Shown: positions 1 through 6,681, counted from the stretch's first letter. The stretch is DNA of 7,127 bases from JAJYTL01 sp046705265 (GCA_046705265.1 JBJKQL010000160.1:1-7127); one strand, 5' to 3'. Notes: generated by a model from the letters alone, not told the origin. Program-made: numbers and translations.

Positions 1-58
1 GATCGCTCAGCCGTTTCAAGCGATCGTCGACATCGAAAAATCCCGCCTGCCCCCGCAT
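1..58 (-). CDS. IS5-family transposase, N-terminal fragment cut by window edge
   Basis: Nineteen complete codons run leftward from an ATG at 58-56 and continue off the window. They read MRGQAGFFDVDDRLKRLSD. The opening MRGQxGFFDVDxRLxxLS is, from memory, the typical start of a group of IS5-family DDE transposases common in Alphaproteobacteria; these enzymes cut and join the ends of their own insertion sequence. A good ribosome binding site (GGAGAAG on the minus strand) lies just upstream, which supports this ATG. Only the N terminus is visible, so neither the catalytic DDE residues nor the intactness of the gene can be judged. The family assignment rests on a short stretch but the match is distinctive. 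Confidence 0.72.
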   Translation of the reverse strand, partial: MRGQAGFFDVDDRLKRLSD

Positions 59-145
59 CGTTTCTTCTCCAAAACCACCCAAACGATGGAATCAGAAAAC
101 CCCACGCCCCGCCAGGTTTTTAGAACCGTCCAGCTTCCCGTCCGC
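59..145 (-). mobile_element. probable left end of the IS5-type element (boundary uncertain)
   Basis: The bases upstream of the transposase start should contain the terminal inverted repeat of the element, since leaders in this family are short. A candidate end is the stretch GGTTTTTAGAACCGTCC near 116-132, which carries a small internal dyad (GGTT/AACC). The other end of the element is outside the window, so neither the inverted repeat nor a target duplication can be confirmed. The right boundary is a guess. Confidence 0.3.
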
Positions 146-400
146 CTTCCATGAAACCAGCCGGATCGATCGCTTTTCCCCGAATATCGACCGCTAGAAC
201 CCCACCTGGTTGTCGACCTTGAGATCGCACGGGTCGGCCACATGTGCCCCAGGCGCTCTTTCCCGATGCGAAGATCCGAGGCCGATCCTCCCTTAGCGGT
301 GCCCATCGCATTGGTTGCCGTTGGCGCGAGACTTGGTCTTGCGGATGGGGGCGAGATGCGCCGCCAAGAGCGAGTTTTCTCCTTGCCAGCGTTCCAAACA
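146..400. other. stretch without recognisable gene between the IS end and the hsp20 promoter
   Basis: Open frames exist here on both strands. The longest is on the minus strand (429 to 16); it has arginine- and serine-rich, low-complexity composition typical of an antisense or random GC-rich frame, and no domain I recognise. No tRNA, repeat array or terminator was seen. It may be remnant sequence from before the IS insertion. Confidence 0.5.
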
Positions 401-414
401 TTGAGACAGATCAA
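401..414. promoter_or_regulatory. FNR/FixK-type box upstream of hsp20
   Basis: TTGAGACAGATCAA matches the FNR/FixK consensus TTGAT-N4-ATCAA at nine of ten defined positions and keeps the core TTGA-N6-TCAA. Its centre is at 407.5. A class II activator position (-41.5) would put the transcription start near 449, and an A-rich -10-like stretch (TAAAAAATA, 434-442) lies at the right place. The hsp20 ATG follows 80 bases after the box. Low-oxygen activation of hsp20 by a FixK/FNR-family protein is inferred from position and sequence. Confidence 0.68.
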
Positions 415-494
415 GGCACGAAATTGCAAATTCTAAAAAATACGCAGAATTAATGCGAATTGCGCAAGTTGCGTCAATGGAAAGGAGAAAAGTG

Positions 495-1016
495 ATGCCT
501 GACAAAGCCATAGACATCAAGAGGATGCCTGCCGTCCGCGAACCGCTTCCCGATGTATGGCGGTCGTTCCGTACGGAGCTTGATCGGTTGTTCGACCGCT
601 TCGACGGAGGATTTTGGCCCTCCTCGATGCGCCGGATGTTCGATCTCGAGCCGTTCTGGCGGCAAGAAACTTCGTTCGATTTCAACGTTCCCGCAGTCGA
701 TGTTAGCGAGGACGAAAAAGCCTACACAATCACCGCGGAACTACCCGGCATCGACGAAAAGAATGTCGAGGTCGCGGTGAGTGGCGACAGCCTCGTGCTG
801 AAGGGAGAGAAACACAAGGATAAGGAAGAGAAAGATAAGAACTATTACCTGTCGGAGCGCTCCTACGGTTCGTTCCAGAGACGCTTCCATCTTCCTGACG
901 GCATCGATACGGCCAAGATTGCCGCCACGTTTACCAAAGGCATCTTGACCGTGACGTTGCCAAAGACAACCGAAGCGCAGAAGCAGCAAAAGAAGATCGA
1001 GGTCAAGGCCGGCTAG
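495..1016 (+). CDS. small heat-shock protein, Hsp20/alpha-crystallin family
   Basis: This 173-residue protein is an ATP-independent holdase chaperone of the cytoplasm, which binds unfolding proteins in large oligomers and hands them to the DnaK/ClpB system. The N-terminal arm (about 1-62) is rich in Phe, Trp and Arg. The alpha-crystallin domain spans about 64-158, with FNVPAVDV at 63-70, ELPGIDEKNVEV at 82-93 and the family signature A-x4-G-x-L at 144-151. The C-terminal tail carries an I-x-V anchor (I168, V170), which in this family docks on a neighbouring domain. The frame is open further upstream to an ATG at 453, but the ATG at 495 is chosen because AGGAG at 483-487 sits seven bases before it and its product starts MPDK. 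The upstream FixK/FNR box suggests low-oxygen rather than purely heat control. The gene is intact and of normal family length. Confidence 0.95.
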   Translation: MPDKAIDIKRMPAVREPLPDVWRSFRTELDRLFDRFDGGFWPSSMRRMFDLEPFWRQETSFDFNVPAVDVSEDEKAYTITAELPGIDEKNVEVAVSGDSLVLKGEKHKDKEEKDKNYYLSERSYGSFQRRFHLPDGIDTAKIAATFTKGILTVTLPKTTEAQKQQKKIEVKAG

Positions 1017-1031
1017 CGATCGGTTGGGTGC

Positions 1032-1054
1032 CCGGCGGCGGCCGCAGCCGCCGG
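1032..1054 (+). terminator. GC-rich hairpin after hsp20, possible terminator
   Basis: CCGGCGGC (1032-1039) and GCCGCCGG (1047-1054) form a perfect 8-bp stem with a 7-base loop, beginning 15 bases after the hsp20 stop. The tail that follows (tcgtccttgt) is only mildly T-rich, so a classical intrinsic terminator is not certain. The hairpin could also simply stabilise the 3' end of the message. Confidence 0.45.
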
Positions 1055-1503
1055 TCGTCCTTGTCCGTGATCTGTGTGTAGCGCACAGTAATTTCCGTCG
1101 AAATTAAATTAGGACGGTCATACGTCATTAGAAGATCTGTCGTTTGGGAAAGCTCAGATGTTGGCGTTCGTTATCGTCTTCGAGGCATGAATGACCCCGA
1201 GTGACCGCAACCAAGTCTACGGACCTCAGCGCGGGGAATCGCCGGGCCGGTCAAAACGACGTCGTAGCCAGTTCGAGTACGGGTCTGGGTAACCCAGACG
1301 TGCGCGCGGATGGCCGAGGGTGACGCCCGGGAACCGGTTTTACAAGCTTGGAACATAGCTAAATTTTGCATTCTACCGGCCAGGGATTCTCCGTCGTCTG
1401 CCACTGAGACTGCGGTCAGTAGGGCCTCGTCTTCGGACAGCCCCCACCGTCCCCCGCCTAAGATCCGGCACTCGCTTCGCAATCGCAAGGCAAGGTCGAA
1501 GCG
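1055..1503. other. stretch without recognised gene between hsp20 and the DUF3775 gene
   Basis: No frame here resembles a known protein. A minus-strand frame (1488-1171, 105 codons) is open, but it has no clear ribosome binding site and no recognisable motif. An AT-richer patch (about 1090-1140) and a 17-base palindrome (1283-1299) are the only structure seen. Decayed coding sequence too diverged to recognise is possible. Confidence 0.5.
1283..1299. repeat. 17-base perfect palindrome
   Basis: GTCTGGGTAACCCAGAC is an 8-bp inverted repeat around a single central A. It resembles an operator for a dimeric regulator, but no gene starts close enough downstream to assign it. As RNA the one-base loop would be strained, so a DNA-level dyad is more likely than a hairpin. 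It does not match the FixK/FNR consensus. Confidence 0.4.
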
Positions 1504-1517
1504 TTGACCTGGGTCAA
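1504..1517. promoter_or_regulatory. FNR/FixK-type box upstream of the first DUF3775 gene
   Basis: TTGACCTGGGTCAA is a dyad that keeps both TTGA/TCAA halves with the six-base spacing of FixK/FNR sites. With the centre at -41.5, transcription would start near 1552, with gataccat (1543-1550) as a plausible -10 region. The leader to the ATG at 1611 would be about 59 bases. Together with the G-C-G to its left, the sequence matches the box before the second DUF3775 gene in 16 of 17 bases. Confidence 0.75.
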
Positions 1518-1610
1518 GGCGGCAGGTCGTGAATGCTGCCGAGATACCATGACTTTGATAGCCGGTCGAACGGTTGGATCCGAGGCGCTACGAGAGGAAG
1601 GAACGGTCAG

Positions 1611-2045
1611 ATGATCGACGACGACGAGGCACCGTCGGCTGAGTTGAATATCAGTCCGGAGAAGATCTGCTACATCATCATCAAGGCGCGTGAATTCGAC
1701 GCGAAAGTGGACCCCGTCGAGCCTGATCCGGGATCGAATCCTGCCGATAGCGGAGAGCGTGAGGTATTGGAGGACTATTCCGACGATCCAACATTTGCCG
1801 AACTTTACGCAGCGATTGACGGTTTGAACGAGGACGAAGTCGTTGACGTGATTGCGCTGATGTGGGTCGGTCGAGGCGACTTCACGGCAGATGAATGGGC
1901 GGCCGCAAGATCGCTCGCCAACGAGCGGCATCGCCGTCACTCGGTGAGATACCTGGTCGGCACTCCAACGTTGGGTGACTACCTCGAAGAAGGGCTATCG
2001 GCGCTCGGCTACTCCTGCGAGGATTACGAGGTCGAACGGCTGTAG
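1611..2045 (+). CDS. DUF3775 family protein
   Basis: This 144-residue acidic protein has no known function. Residues about 61-135 match what I know of DUF3775: an opening helix (TFAELYAAIDGLNEDEVVDV), then ALMWVGRGDF (82-91), DEW at 94-96, an Arg/His-rich turn (NERHRRH), LVGTP (115-119) and the conserved end DYLEEGLSALGYSCEDYE (123-140). No signal peptide or membrane segment is visible, so it is presumably cytoplasmic. The frame is open back to 1533, but the ATG at 1611 is preferred because GAGAGGAAGGA at 1592-1602 sits eight bases upstream. The FixK/FNR box points to expression at low oxygen. A divergent paralogue lies at 5842-6333. Being a real expressed gene is well supported; its biochemical role is unknown. 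Confidence 0.88.
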   Translation: MIDDDEAPSAELNISPEKICYIIIKAREFDAKVDPVEPDPGSNPADSGEREVLEDYSDDPTFAELYAAIDGLNEDEVVDVIALMWVGRGDFTADEWAAARSLANERHRRHSVRYLVGTPTLGDYLEEGLSALGYSCEDYEVERL

Positions 2046-2280
2046 TGCTAGCTTGCTTTCCCAGAAGACAGGTCATTTTGGTAAAGGACTTCCGGCATGG
2101 CCGTGCGCTCCGTAGAGTGGGGTTATTAGTGTAGGGGGTATTCGCGGTAGAGCGGCGGAGAGCGGCACGAACGTGGCTTCGATGAAAGATGGTAGGTGGC
2201 TCAGCTGCAAAGCTAGGAAGGCGGGCCGAGCTGCAAATCGGCATCCTCGGAGCATCGGTCAGTTACGGGTAGGAGCGGCC
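2046..2280. other. convergent intergenic region between the DUF3775 gene and pncB
   Basis: The two flanking genes point at each other. No strong terminator was found; the best dyad is a weak 5-bp stem (GCCGA 2225-2229 with TCGGC 2238-2242). A nine-base direct repeat AGCTGCAAA occurs at 2203-2211 and 2229-2237. Open minus-strand frames here look like noise. Confidence 0.45.
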
Positions 2281-3657
2281 TCAGGGTTTGCTTCGCATCG
2301 ACATGATGCGCCGGTCGCATTCCTTGGCGAGTTGGCGAAGGCTGTCGGCGATGACGACGGGATAGGTATCACTGCGGAGCGCGGCTAAAGTCGGTGGCAA
2401 CGTCCGGAGTGCGGCTGCTGCGCGCTGGCGAATTTCCGAGATAGCAGGTGGAGTGGCAAGGCGCTTGCCGCCGCGCATCACGGGCACAAGCAGGGGAGCC
2501 GCCTCGTGTTTCTCGCCGAGAGGCGCCACCAAATCGCCGCTCATTTTACCGTTTGCGTCAAAACTGCGCCACACTTGCTTGGCTGCGGGCCAATTAGCCT
2601 TGCCCTCCGAAAGTTTGCGGCGCGGGATGCCGTCATAGGCCTGAATCTTGTAGGCGCAGTCGAGTGCGGGCGCATCCGAAGACGTTGTCAGGCTGGTGCC
2701 GATTCCGAAGCCATTGATCGGCACTTGGTCTCGCGTGAAGGTGATGAGCTGATCTTCGTCGAGACCACCGCTTGCGAAGATTATGGTATCGGCAAGACCG
2801 CCGGCATCAAGGATTGCCCGTACCCGCCGCGCATAACCAGCGAGATCGCCGCTATCGAGCCGGACGCCGCGAACCGCAATCCCGTCGTTCTCCAAACGCC
2901 GCGCCAGTGAGACCACCTGTTCCGCGGCGTGCTCGGTATCGTAGGTGTCGATCAAAAGGACGACGCCGTCGGGCCGTGCTCGGGCAAAGTGTTCAAAGGC
3001 TTGGGTTTCGTCATCGTGAGCCTCTATAAACGCGTGCGCCATGGTGCCGTAGAGCGGGATGCCGAAGCACTTCCCCGCGAGGATTGTCGCCGTTCCGGCA
3101 AACCCCGCGATATAGGCAGCGCGCGCCGCCAGCAGGCCGGCTTCGGCACCATGCGCACGCCGAAGCCCGAAGTCGATTAGAAGCTTTCCTGGCGCTGCCA
3201 GCACCATCCGCGCGGCCTTCGAGGCGACTATCGTCTCGAAATGCGTGAGATTAAGCAGTCGCGTTTCGATCAATTGGGCTTCGGGCAAAGGGGCAGTAAC
3301 GCGGATAATCGGCTCGTCTGCAAAAAAAGCGGTACCCTCTGGCATGGCATCGACGTCACCGGTAAAGCGCAAGGTCGCGAACCAGTCGACAATGGCGGAA
3401 GGAAAGTGGCCTGACTGCCGGAGATATTCGAGCGTTGGGCGATCAAAGGTTAGCATTTCGAGATATTCGAGAACCTGTTCCAGCCCGGCCGCCAAGAGAA
3501 AGTCCCGCCGGGAAGGGAGCTTCCGCACCGACAGCTCAAAAACCGCTGTCCCGGTGAGTCCGCATTCCTTGTAGGCCTGCAGCATGGCAAGTTGATAAAA
3601 GTCGGTAAGAAGTGGGCCTTGCAGAGCGAACATCGGCTGTTCCGAAAGTTTCGACAT
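2281..3657 (-). CDS. pncB: nicotinate phosphoribosyltransferase
   Basis: The 458-residue product converts nicotinate, PRPP and ATP to nicotinate mononucleotide, the entry step of the Preiss-Handler route of NAD salvage in the cytoplasm. Visible family landmarks are LLTDFYQLAMLQAY (16-29), VFELSVRKLPSRRDF (39-53), IDFGLRRAHG (161-170), GTMAH (204-208), whose histidine is the expected phosphorylated residue, LLIDTYDT (234-241), VRLDSGDLAGYARR (265-278), FASGGLDEDQ (294-303) and GFGIGTSLTTSSDAP (316-330). Length and motifs are normal and no lesion is visible, in contrast to the ruined nadE upstream. The chosen ATG overlaps the ancestral nadE stop as TAATG, a layout for translational coupling. 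Its own ribosome binding site is weak; an alternative start at codon 9 (3633) follows a GGAA. Transcription probably comes from the FixK-type promoter near 6400. Confidence 0.95.
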   Translation of the reverse strand: MSKLSEQPMFALQGPLLTDFYQLAMLQAYKECGLTGTAVFELSVRKLPSRRDFLLAAGLEQVLEYLEMLTFDRPTLEYLRQSGHFPSAIVDWFATLRFTGDVDAMPEGTAFFADEPIIRVTAPLPEAQLIETRLLNLTHFETIVASKAARMVLAAPGKLLIDFGLRRAHGAEAGLLAARAAYIAGFAGTATILAGKCFGIPLYGTMAHAFIEAHDDETQAFEHFARARPDGVVLLIDTYDTEHAAEQVVSLARRLENDGIAVRGVRLDSGDLAGYARRVRAILDAGGLADTIIFASGGLDEDQLITFTRDQVPINGFGIGTSLTTSSDAPALDCAYKIQAYDGIPRRKLSEGKANWPAAKQVWRSFDANGKMSGDLVAPLGEKHEAAPLLVPVMRGGKRLATPPAISEIRQRAAAALRTLPPTLAALRSDTYPVVIADSLRQLAKECDRRIMSMRSKP

Positions 3658-3659
3658 TA
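3655..3659 (-). other. TAATG stop/start overlap joining the nadE remnant to pncB
   Basis: On the minus strand the frame encoding the family-like nadE C terminus (ending WIEQLRRNAP) reaches TAA at 3659-3657, and the pncB ATG begins on the last A. A one-base overlap of this kind normally lets terminating ribosomes restart on the next gene. Because nadE is now broken, ribosomes starting at its ATG would stop far upstream, so the coupling should no longer work from the original start. Confidence 0.7.
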
Positions 3660-5701
3660 GGGCGCGTTCCGTCTTAGCTGCTCAATCCACACCTCAGACC
3701 TGATGTCGCTCGGTGCACACCAATCGCCGCGCGGCGAGAGCGAGCGACTACAGCCGACTTTCGGGTCATTTGGCAACGTTGAGCGTTTGAATTGGTTGGA
3801 CGTTCTGAAGCTCTGAAGGATACCTGGAGCCAGTGCTTATTGCTGGCAAGATCGTAGGTAGGGGCTTCTACAGAAAGCGCCTCCGTCGCGGCCGGTCGGA
3901 ACCGGGCATGTTCAGCGAGGAAGGCGATCTTGCTCGGACAATAGCCGTATTGGCTTAGGTAATAAAGGTTGAAGTCTTGCAGCTCATAAGGGCCTATTTC
4001 GTCCTCGGCTCGCTGCATTCCATGACAGGATTCCAGCAGGAGCTCGGGCGAGGCGGGGCTGCTCAAAGTTCTATCAAGCGCATCAGTCACTGGTATAGGG
4101 ACCATACGCCTTTCGATGATCCATTCGATGAGAGGGCGCATTAGAGTTTTAGGGATAGACGCCTTGACACCGTAATGTGCGACCTGATCGTCGATGCCGT
4201 ATGTAGTATAGCGGAGGTCACGCCCGAAGAGATTACGGGAGATGACCGGAAGCGCGCCATACTGGCCGGAGAGCCGAAAGAGATGCAAGTTGCGTTCGTC
4301 GGCCCGCATGTTTTGGAAATCTGTATTATGGACCGGCTCTCCGCAGCTGAATGGGTGGCCGATGTCCTGCAAAATTTTCGTCGCCGAGGACCGGATGTCG
4401 ATCTCTCCCATTGTGCTACTAATATTCTGCATCAACGGCTTGGCGTTCTCCAGGGCCTGCTCGCCGGTGACAAATCCCAGTAGACTGTATGCGAGGATGT
4501 TGGCGCGAGGCAGTGGCAGGAAATCGAAAGCGCCCGCGGTCACAAGCAATACGTAGGCGGAACCGAAACCTCCCGAGACGCCGATGACGGCCTTGGCAAT
4601 ACCTGTGGCATCGAGGCATTTGGCCAAGCCCTGCACCTGGATGCGATGGATCTCTTGGCAGCGCTCATTCAGTGTCCTGGCTTCGCCTGATGGATAGGAA
4701 AAGCGGCTGATCGGTCGACGAAGGGGGACTTCTCCGGCGGCGGGAGGCTCCAAGGGGATGGAGAATCGGTGCACTGGTTGACATTCGGCTGCGGCACCGC
4801 GAAAAGAGCTGGTAAGGCGCCAGCTCTCCTGGGCCAAGTGGTCAAGATCATTATCTGCGAAGACAAGGCGGGAGCCGGCGTCAAAGCGTTGACCCTCGGT
4901 GAGCAACTCGCCATTTTTAAAGTTCATTGGGTGACCATCCCAGGCAAGATCGGTGGTCAAGCCGCCAAACCCTGCGTCGGCATAAAGACGTAAAGATAGA
5001 GGGTAACTACACGCCCCGATTGGGAGGCGTGGAGAAGTTGGCAGTAATCGGCCTTGCCAATGGTGACGGTGCTTGCCAACAAACTGGCAAGCGCTGTGGC
5101 GCGCACGAGCGCGGGGTGCGTTCTTGGCGGAATAGGCACCTGCAAGTCTTCGCAGATCTCGACGTATAGAATAGAACCAGGGCATTCTAGCGTTTCAAAA
5201 ATGACTTCATTGCCGAAAAGAAACCCGTTGCCAAACGGCAGATGGTAGTTTCGCTTCCTTGAGCGGCAGGCGAAAACTGCAGTCGCTCGTAGATCTCGCG
5301 ATAAGTCGAAATTTAGCTCTTCGGAACGATGCCGAGAATGCGGCCCCGAAGGATCATATCGGCACGGTTGAACAGTTTTCCTTGGCTCGGAGAAGTGCGC
5401 TGACGACCTGGATGGGTTTTAATGTGGTGCTACCAGCGGCAATCTCCGAAATACTTGCCTCAGCGGCCTCAAATAAGGGGCCTTGAACCGAGAGATCATC
5501 GGGCGCGTAACCGCTGGGTCCAAGCCCGGGATACAGAACGAAAATGGCGTCCTCTCTTACAGCAGCGGACTCGAGCGCCGACCTTTCGTGCGCAGGGGCG
5601 CTCGGTTCAGCCGGAAATGCCCGTGGTGTAGTGACGACGGCGCGACAGAAGCGCTGGAAATAGAACGAGCGGAAGGTCGCGCGCTTATCACTCGTGTTCA
5701 T
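3657..5701 (-). pseudogene. nadE: glutamine-dependent NAD+ synthase, decayed
   Basis: The intact family protein has an N-terminal nitrilase-type glutaminase domain and a C-terminal ATP-dependent synthase domain, making NAD+ from nicotinate adenine dinucleotide. Both are traceable here: MNTSDKRATFRSF from the ATG at 5701 (GGAGG just upstream); LRGRILGIVPKS then a TAA at 5315-5313 where a Tyr codon is expected, then TYREIYE; FLFGNEVIFE through VEICED and VPIPPRTHPALV to TIGKADY; TTDLAWDG; and the synthase domain from about 4650 to 3850. The reading frame changes near 5375, 5240-5250, 4990 and 3815. Each change fits loss of one base, and 2045 bases plus four equals 683 codons, a normal length. 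Catalytic motifs are also damaged: GLGPSGY for ELGLSGY, SGGFGSA for SGGLDST, and ISRNLFG for the usual GTGDLSE. The glutaminase Cys (EICED) and Lys (VPKS) remain. The 503-codon open stretch 5185-3674 is a product of the frameshifts, not a real start. Confidence 0.9.
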
Positions 5702-5841
5702 TTGTCCTCCACGCGGAAAATGGCCGTGGGACGGGTCGGAGTGACGATGCAAATCACCTCTGTTGAAAAGCCGCCTTTCCTCTCACACTTTGGCGCCAAT
5801 CGGCCAGCCACAAAAACAAAGTCTTGGCAACGCGGCTACCA
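5702..5841. other. gap between the second DUF3775 gene and the nadE pseudogene
   Basis: No FixK/FNR box or convincing promoter was found in this 140-bp gap. That fits co-transcription of the DUF3775-like gene, nadE and pncB from upstream. A ten-base palindrome TTGGCGCCAA lies at 5790-5799, of unknown meaning. Confidence 0.4.
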
Positions 5842-6333
5842 TTAAGGCCGCGAATTCTGTTGTGTTTCCTCAGCGGTCTCCACCTCCTCGTCTACATCGG
5901 CCCCATCTTCCCCCTCCATCTCGTCTTCCTCGGTGTCTTTGTCCTCGACATCCGTGAGGTAGCCCAGGCGGTCAAGTCCAATCTCGACGGCATCGGTCAG
6001 AACCAGGAGGCGCACTAACTCAGAGGCCGCATCCTCGACCGCAAGTGCTTCTGCTCGCTGGACCGCGGTGTCCCAGTTTTCTTTTACGCCGTCGCTTTCA
6101 CCGATCGCGGCGACTGCTAATAGCTCGTACATCTCTCCTGGATCGAGCTCATTCACCAGCGCGGCGAACTCGCGATACGCCGGCATATCGTTAAGACCCT
6201 GGTCCAGTTCGTGGCTCGCGCCGCCCACCTCCAACGTTGCTTGGCCTTCGCTCGCATTGTGCGCAGGCGTGCCCCAGACCTTGCAGGCACGTTCCAGAAG
6301 GAGCGTGATCGTATCAATGGGCGTGCTCAGCAT
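5842..6333 (-). CDS. DUF3775-like protein with acidic C-terminal tail
   Basis: This 163-residue protein resembles the DUF3775 protein at 1611-2045 over residues about 50-126. Both have an aromatic-F-x-x-L helix, a short L-(N/D)-x-x-E turn, an A-x-x-x-(V/I)-G-x-x-D core, a Trp five to six residues after that Asp, and an LV-x-x-x-(V/T)-x-T...GL-x-x-LGY ending. Identity is low, so this is a divergent paralogue or a sister family. After residue 126 comes an extremely acidic tail rich in Asp and Glu, probably disordered. No signal peptide or membrane helix is seen. AGAGGTG just upstream supports the ATG at 6333. A FixK/FNR box lies 67 bases before the start, and nadE and pncB follow on the same strand, so this was probably the first gene of that operon. 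Function is unknown. Confidence 0.8.
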   Translation of the reverse strand: MLSTPIDTITLLLERACKVWGTPAHNASEGQATLEVGGASHELDQGLNDMPAYREFAALVNELDPGEMYELLAVAAIGESDGVKENWDTAVQRAEALAVEDAASELVRLLVLTDAVEIGLDRLGYLTDVEDKDTEEDEMEGEDGADVDEEVETAEETQQNSRP

Positions 6334-6372
6334 ATCGCACCTCTGAACGCAAGAATTTCTCGATCAAATGTC

Positions 6373-6379
6373 AATCGTA
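6373..6379 (-). promoter_or_regulatory. predicted -10 region of the FixK-type minus-strand promoter
   Basis: On the minus strand TACGAT (6379-6374) matches four of six bases of TATAAT. It lies where a -10 element would sit if the box at 6401-6414 were centred at -41.5, giving a start near 6366 and a leader of about 33 bases. Confidence 0.4.
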
Positions 6380-6400
6380 GCGACGAAGATGCGGATCGCG

Positions 6401-6414
6401 TTGATCTGGGTCAA
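6401..6414. promoter_or_regulatory. FNR/FixK-type box upstream of the second DUF3775-like gene
   Basis: TTGATCTGGGTCAA keeps both TTGA/TCAA halves with one departure from the TTGAT-N4-ATCAA consensus. It probably drives the minus-strand unit DUF3775-like gene, nadE remnant and pncB. It shares GCGTTGAYCTGGGTCAA with the box before the first DUF3775 gene. Because the site is nearly symmetrical it could also act on plus-strand transcription, but no -10 match was found on that side. Confidence 0.75.
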
Positions 6415-6675
6415 CCTGGGTGATGGCGAGGCGGCTTGGTCGTCAGCAGGTTCTGGGTCGACCAGCGTGTGCCTGCGTTTTCCGTGGCGACGACTGAGGG
6501 GAGGGGCCTCGGGTCGCGCGGACCGATCAGCAAGAGGCGCCGTGTCGCCGCGTTCAGCATTCCGAATGCGGCGGGGCGATGGCTCGAGTTCCAGCTCTGA
6601 CGCAGATCAACGCGTTATCCTTCGGGATGTGAGTTCATACAATTACTCCCGCCGCCATCTCGTAGTCTTGACTTT
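6415..6675. other. stretch without recognised gene before the glycosylase remnant
   Basis: No frame resembles a known protein; the long plus-strand frame (6368-6703) is Arg/Ser-rich and looks like noise. A degenerate FixK-like site, CTGACGCAGATCAA, lies at 6597-6610, 71 bases before the glycosylase start. A good -10 match, TACAAT, lies at 6638-6643, but about five bases further from the box than a class II site would need. Confidence 0.4.
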
Positions 6676-6681
6676 ATGTGG

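Noticed and set aside
16..429. Minus-strand open frame overlapping the IS end
   Set aside because: Arg/Ser/Trp-rich composition of a non-coding frame, and it overlaps the transposase start in a different frame.
460..477. TTGCGCAA and TTGCGTCAA motifs in the hsp20 leader as a second FixK box
   Set aside because: The spacing does not fit TTG-N8-CAA type sites; probably chance repeats.
421..494. ROSE-type RNA thermometer before hsp20
   Set aside because: No U-rich anti-Shine-Dalgarno stretch that would pair with AGGAG at 483-487 was seen in the leader.
1171..1488. 105-codon minus-strand open frame
   Set aside because: No ribosome binding site and no motif recognised; composition is compatible with chance in GC-rich DNA.
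1882..2255. Minus-strand open frames over the end of the DUF3775 gene and the gap
   Set aside because: They overlap a well-supported gene on the opposite strand and show no family similarity.
4889..4902. FixK-like site TTGACCCTCGGTGA inside the nadE remnant
   Set aside because: The right half lacks TCAA and it lies within former coding sequence.
3674..5185. 503-codon open frame taken as an intact NAD synthase
   Set aside because: Its first 60 or so residues and its last 30 or so do not fit the family, while the adjacent frames do. The true family start lies at 5701 in another frame.
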